Shown here in pieces: positions 11,222 to 15,000 of a DNA stretch of 15,000 nucleotides. Location of the stretch: positions 19,709,041 to 19,724,040 of the forward strand of contig CM022677.1 in assembly GCA_012295275.1 (NCBI GenBank), given 5' to 3'. The notes beneath the pieces were generated by a model that was not told the origin of the DNA, made no database searches, and saw nothing but the letters and a program-made list of their open reading frames with translations. This stretch comes from Chrysomallon squamiferum. Its lineage: Eukaryota > Mollusca > Gastropoda > Neomphalida > Peltospiridae. Within the stretch, counting starts at the first letter, position 1; each line of letters starts with the position of its first letter. The position numbers were made by a program, and so were the translations under genes.

Positions 11222-11369
11222 GTTGTAGTTTAGTATGTTTACACACTGGCTGTGAGATGTTGTAGTTTAGTATATTTACACAGTGGCTGTGAGGTGTTGT
11301 AGTTTAGTATGTTTACACAGTGGCTGTGAGATGTTGTAGATTAGTATGTTTGCACAGTGGGTGTGAGGT
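11222..11369. repeat. 37-bp tandem repeat, four units
   Basis: Units start at 11222, 11259, 11296 and 11333 with gttgtagtttagtatgttta and end in tggctgtgagat or tggctgtgaggt. They differ by a few substitutions, and no counterpart was seen in units A or B. Confidence 0.93.
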
Positions 11370-11945
11370 GCATTTATACCAAAAATAAAGTTATCATGAT
11401 ATTTACAAAGGTGTTTTGGTGTTTTTTTTTCATTAAATTTATTAATTTATTTGTTTATTTGTTTATTTATTTATTTATTTATTTGTTTGTTTGTTTGTTT
11501 GTTTGTTTGTTTGTTTATTTATTTATTTGGGGTTTGTTGAAGAGTGTATTTGTTTATGTTTGTTAATATTTGCAAGTGTTGGCCCTGTATCTATGTATTT
11601 CAGTATGTGTATGTTTTGTTTATGTTTGTTAATATTTGAAAGTGTTGGCCCTGTATCTATGTATTTCAGTATGTGTATGTTTTGTTTATGTTTGTTAATA
11701 TTTGAAAGTGTTGGCCCTGTATCTATGTATTTCAGTATGTCTATGTTTTTTTTTTTGTTTGTGAAACGAGGTGCGTGGATGTTTGTCAGTGTGCATGTGA
11801 ATGCGTATTTGTTAATGTTTGGTGTAAATGTATGTTTCTTCGTATGTGTGTGTGTGTTTGTTCGTGTGTGTATATGAGTGTATGTATATGAGAGTGTAAG
11901 TGTGTGTTTGCTTTTGTATATATTTTATCTATATTTTAAAATCAG
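11370..11945. repeat. (TTTA)n/(TTTG)n plus TG-rich block, unit C
   Basis: Third copy of the spacer module; the tetranucleotide tract (about 11440-11528) mixes TTTA and TTTG. It contains the 66-bp tandem repeat described separately. Confidence 0.85.
11549..11746. repeat. 66-bp tandem repeat, three units
   Basis: The word ggccctgtatctatgtattt recurs at 11581, 11647 and 11713, giving an exact 66-bp period. Because 66 is a multiple of three, one + strand frame stays open across it and shows a 22-residue repeat, but homologous spacer in units A and B does not keep that frame. Confidence 0.92.
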
Positions 11946-12647
<702 letters not shown>

Positions 12648-12653
12648 TTTATT
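12648..12653 (-). terminator. Poly(A) signal, pseudogene C
   Basis: The same AATAAA is kept six bases after the ancestral stop codon of the pseudogene. Confidence 0.45.
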
Positions 12654-13365
12654 TTCAAATTAATCTTCACAGACGTTCGCTTTATGTTCACATATGAATC
12701 CAATCTTCACCGAACATGGTGCATCATTCCATCTGTAACCGAATGCGCCCCTCAACTGCTAACAGTTCTCTCCTCCTCCTGAATTATTGGGTTGGCCCGA
12801 ATCCCAGTTTGTATAACTTAGATCTTCTGATTTATGGCCATTCCGTTTCCACTGGAAACGACCTTCAACTTGCATATCACAAGACCCGACCCAGTAAACA
12901 CCCACTGTTAAATAAATTGCGAAAATTTCAGTTTTGTTTCGTTCTTGGCTATTAATTTAAATTAATATCTAGTGTATGTGTGTGTGGGTGTGTATATGTA
13001 CGTGTGTGTGTGTGTGTGTGCGTGTGTGTGTGTGTTCTACAGATCTTCTTATTTATTTTTTTACGTTTTTATTTAATTATGTAATTATAAAATTCAGACT
13101 TACTTTCTGACTGTTTCACAACATGGTTACGAAGATATTCGTATTCTTTGTCAGAAGTGATGACAGAAAGATAAGAGTTCATGCTTTCACAGTAGTTCTG
13201 AGAAAAATAACAACGACGACGACGTAGACTATAGTAATACTACTACTAGTTCTACTACCACTACTACTACTAATAATAATAATTTTAATCATCATAATCA
13301 TCAACAACTCCATCACTAGAAGCATACATATATTTTATTATTATTATTATTATTATATGAAATCG

Positions 13366-13518
13366 AGAGAGAGAGAGAGAGAATGAGAAAGAGAGAGATA
13401 GAATGAGAAAGAGAGAAAGAGAGACAGAGAGAATGAGAAAGAGAGCGAGAGAGAGAGAGAATGAGAAAGAGAGAAAGAGAGACAGAGAGAATGAGAAAGA
13501 GAGCAAGAGTGAGAGAGA
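13366..13518. repeat. GA-rich minisatellite in intron 2 of pseudogene C
   Basis: GA-rich tract punctuated by gaatgagaaag words at 13381, 13401, 13431, 13459 and 13489. The spacing 13401 to 13459 and 13431 to 13489 shows a 58-bp higher-order period. Confidence 0.88.
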
Positions 13519-13639
13519 GCAGGTACAGAGTTATTAAAAAAGAAAACAGTACTCATTGCATTTATTATTCAAAAAAGTTAATATAAAAATACATGCATTT
13601 TTATTAACTTAAATATATATTTTCACATATGTATATACG

Positions 13640-13718
<79 letters not shown>

Positions 13719-13839
13719 AGGTACAGAGTTATTAAAAAAGAAAACAGTACTCATTGCATTTATTATTCAAAAAAATTAATATAAAAATACATGCATTTTT
13801 ATTAAGTTAAATATATATTTTCACATATGTATATACGAA

Positions 13840-13880
<41 letters not shown>
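13519..13880. repeat. 198-bp tandem duplication in intron 2 of pseudogene C
   Basis: A block starting gcaggtacagagttattaaa at 13519 recurs at 13717 with almost no changes, each copy ending in a (GA)n run after tatatacgaaat. The repeated part carries a palindromic atgcat-rich AT segment. Confidence 0.92.
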
Positions 13881-13882
<2 letters not shown>

Positions 13883-14324
13883 CATCTTTGCGTCAATCCA
13901 CGAAGCTGTCACTGATCTACAGGAAAACCAGTAGCAACTTCTGTTTCCATAACGAATAAAATCAGATTGGTAGATTCCGGCATTTTAGTAAAAATATAAA
14001 GATTTCTCTCAAAATTTGTATTAAACGCACTCACATACACACGCGCCAACACAGACACTAACACACACTTATATATATATAAATAATGAAAAATAAAACA
14101 AATACACAAAGAGAAAGTGATATTAATACCAATTCTATTTATACTACTGCACCGACTACCATACTGATACTATTACTAATACTACTTTTACAGACGGTAT
14201 GGCTACAACTACTACCACTACTTCTATTATAAAATATAGATCCTTTCAAAAAGTAAAAATAAATTTACCTGCACACTACAAAACAGGAAAAAATGAAGAC
14301 AAGAATAAAAACGAACGTTTTCAC

Positions 14325-14410
14325 GATTTATATTTTAGCAGAAACAGCCTTCTGATCCTTTTTATTGAAAACCGAAATCAAGAAGGTGACAATTAATTAA
14401 CGTCACATGT
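14325..14410 (-). promoter_or_regulatory. Degenerate upstream block, pseudogene C
   Basis: Homologous to the blocks of genes A and B, but a one-base insertion makes the element GAAAACCGAAA (14367-14377), which changes the two-base gap between its GAAA half-sites. An ACGTCA word follows at about 14401. Confidence 0.5.
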
Positions 14411-15000
14411 ATGTATGTACGTGTAAGCACAGCTGTGGTTTGTAAGTTGAAACTGTTTTTAATTATAAAAACTGTACGAGTGAGTAAGAGATGATACATT
14501 CATCTGTGAGTGTTTATGTGTGTGGATCGGAAACAAATATTGGAGCGTAAACAGATTATTATTACATCCTGTTTGGTGGTGTGAACAGATACTGTTACTT
14601 ATTGTTTTTCTGATTCAGTAGATCAAATGTTTACAGTTATATTGATATATAGTCCATTACGTTTTACTTTAGGTTAGGTAGAATTTTCATTAAAATTTCA
14701 TGGAGTTATCGTGCGTTTAAAGGAAAAAATGAGAATTTATTGTGAGTATTTATTTTAATAAAGCTTGAAACAATAGAGCAAAATAAATGAAATTCCGAGA
14801 ACATAAACTGGAAATACTTCGTTTTTCATGTTATCATAGTAAATATATTATAATTTTATTACCATTTTTTTTTATTTTTGTTTTTTTCATTCTCTTTCCT
14901 CAGTTGTCATATACCTTCAATATGCTCGGATGCTATTTATTATTTTGTCTTTCCATTAGAGTTACTTCAGGTATTAGTATTATTATTGTTATTATTATCA
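14411..15000. other. Upstream spacer of copy C, near-identical to 4110-4720
   Basis: No gene. Long stretches match unit A with few changes, for example the run starting gtgagtgtttatgtgtgtgg at 14504 and at about 4225. Confidence 0.8.

Larger units (their letters stand above)
12660..14324 (-). pseudogene. C-type lectin pseudogene, tandem copy C
   Basis: All four lectin exons are recognisable at 14269-14324, 13886-13983, 13104-13197 and 12660-12904, but the gene is broken in several places. The start codon is GTG (complement of 14322-14324) instead of ATG. The signal exon is 56 rather than 52 nt, shifting the phase of intron 1. The exon 2 acceptor AG is AA, and the exon 2 donor GT is AT. Exon 2 has a 3-nt insertion and lost the Cys corresponding to Cys22 (now Tyr). 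Exon 4 has an in-frame TAG at 12759-12761, directly after the Cys matching Cys128. Exon 3 is intact with a gtaagt donor. The sugar motif is QPN instead of QPD, and WND survives beyond the stop. Intron 2 is swollen by (GA)n tracts and an internal duplication. A spliced functional protein is very unlikely; transcription from the conserved promoter block remains possible. Confidence 0.88.

Noticed and set aside
11491-11877. 128-residue + strand frame with a 22-residue internal repeat.
   Set aside because: The repeat follows from the 66-bp tandem array in TG-rich spacer. The homologous spacers of units A and B do not keep the frame.
12759-12761. TAG in copy C as an RNA-edited codon (UAG to UGG) in a cephalopod.
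   Set aside because: The copy also lacks a start codon, has a frameshift and two lost splice sites, so editing of this codon would not rescue it.
12716-12955. 79-residue + strand open frame across copy C exon 4.
   Set aside because: It is the antisense shadow of the lectin exon and has no features of its own.
13885-13984. AT donor and AA acceptor around copy C exon 2 as U12-type introns.
   Set aside because: The paralogous introns are ordinary GT-AG, and the U12 donor and branch patterns are not seen; mutation of a dead gene is simpler.

Overview
This is repeat-rich, AT-rich animal DNA. Three tandem copies of a small four-exon gene for a secreted C-type lectin lie on the minus strand. The protein resembles molluscan perlucin-type or galactose-type lectins: a signal peptide followed by one C-type lectin-like domain (CTLD) with QPD and WND sugar/calcium motifs. 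That resemblance, the GT-AG introns with a phase-1 intron right after the signal peptide, and very dense simple repeats ((TC)n, (TTTA)n, (TATC)n, (TAA)n, TG-rich DNA) suggest a mollusc, perhaps a cephalopod. The species is my inference; the sequence does not prove it.

The window is built from three head-to-tail units of about 5 kb: unit A 1-4996, unit B 4997 to about 10071, and unit C about 10072 to beyond the window. On the + strand each unit reads: AT-rich spacer, a minisatellite carrying TCACGTGA palindromes, a (TTTA)n and TG-rich block, (CT)n with or without (GA)n, the 3' end of the lectin gene, the gene itself (exon 4 to exon 1), then its promoter side.

Gene A (2450-3925) and gene B (8157-9679) each splice to an intact 161-residue open frame with conserved GT-AG sites. 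Copy C (12660-14324) is a pseudogene: its start ATG is GTG, its signal exon is frameshifted, both splice sites of exon 2 are mutated, and exon 4 has an in-frame TAG. A fourth, 77-bp lectin scrap (the 3' end of an exon 4) is buried in unit A at 1177-1253. No other protein gene is convincing; most open frames here are translated microsatellites.

The two intact paralogues differ mainly in the sugar-binding exon, which fits diversification of ligand binding. The shared promoter block holds a GAAAACGAAA element resembling an interferon-regulatory-factor site in A and B, and it is broken by one base in the pseudogene. The spacers are mosaic: duplication, deletion with filler, and a chimeric promoter region indicate ongoing unequal exchange. 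No RNA gene, CRISPR array or intact transposon was seen.
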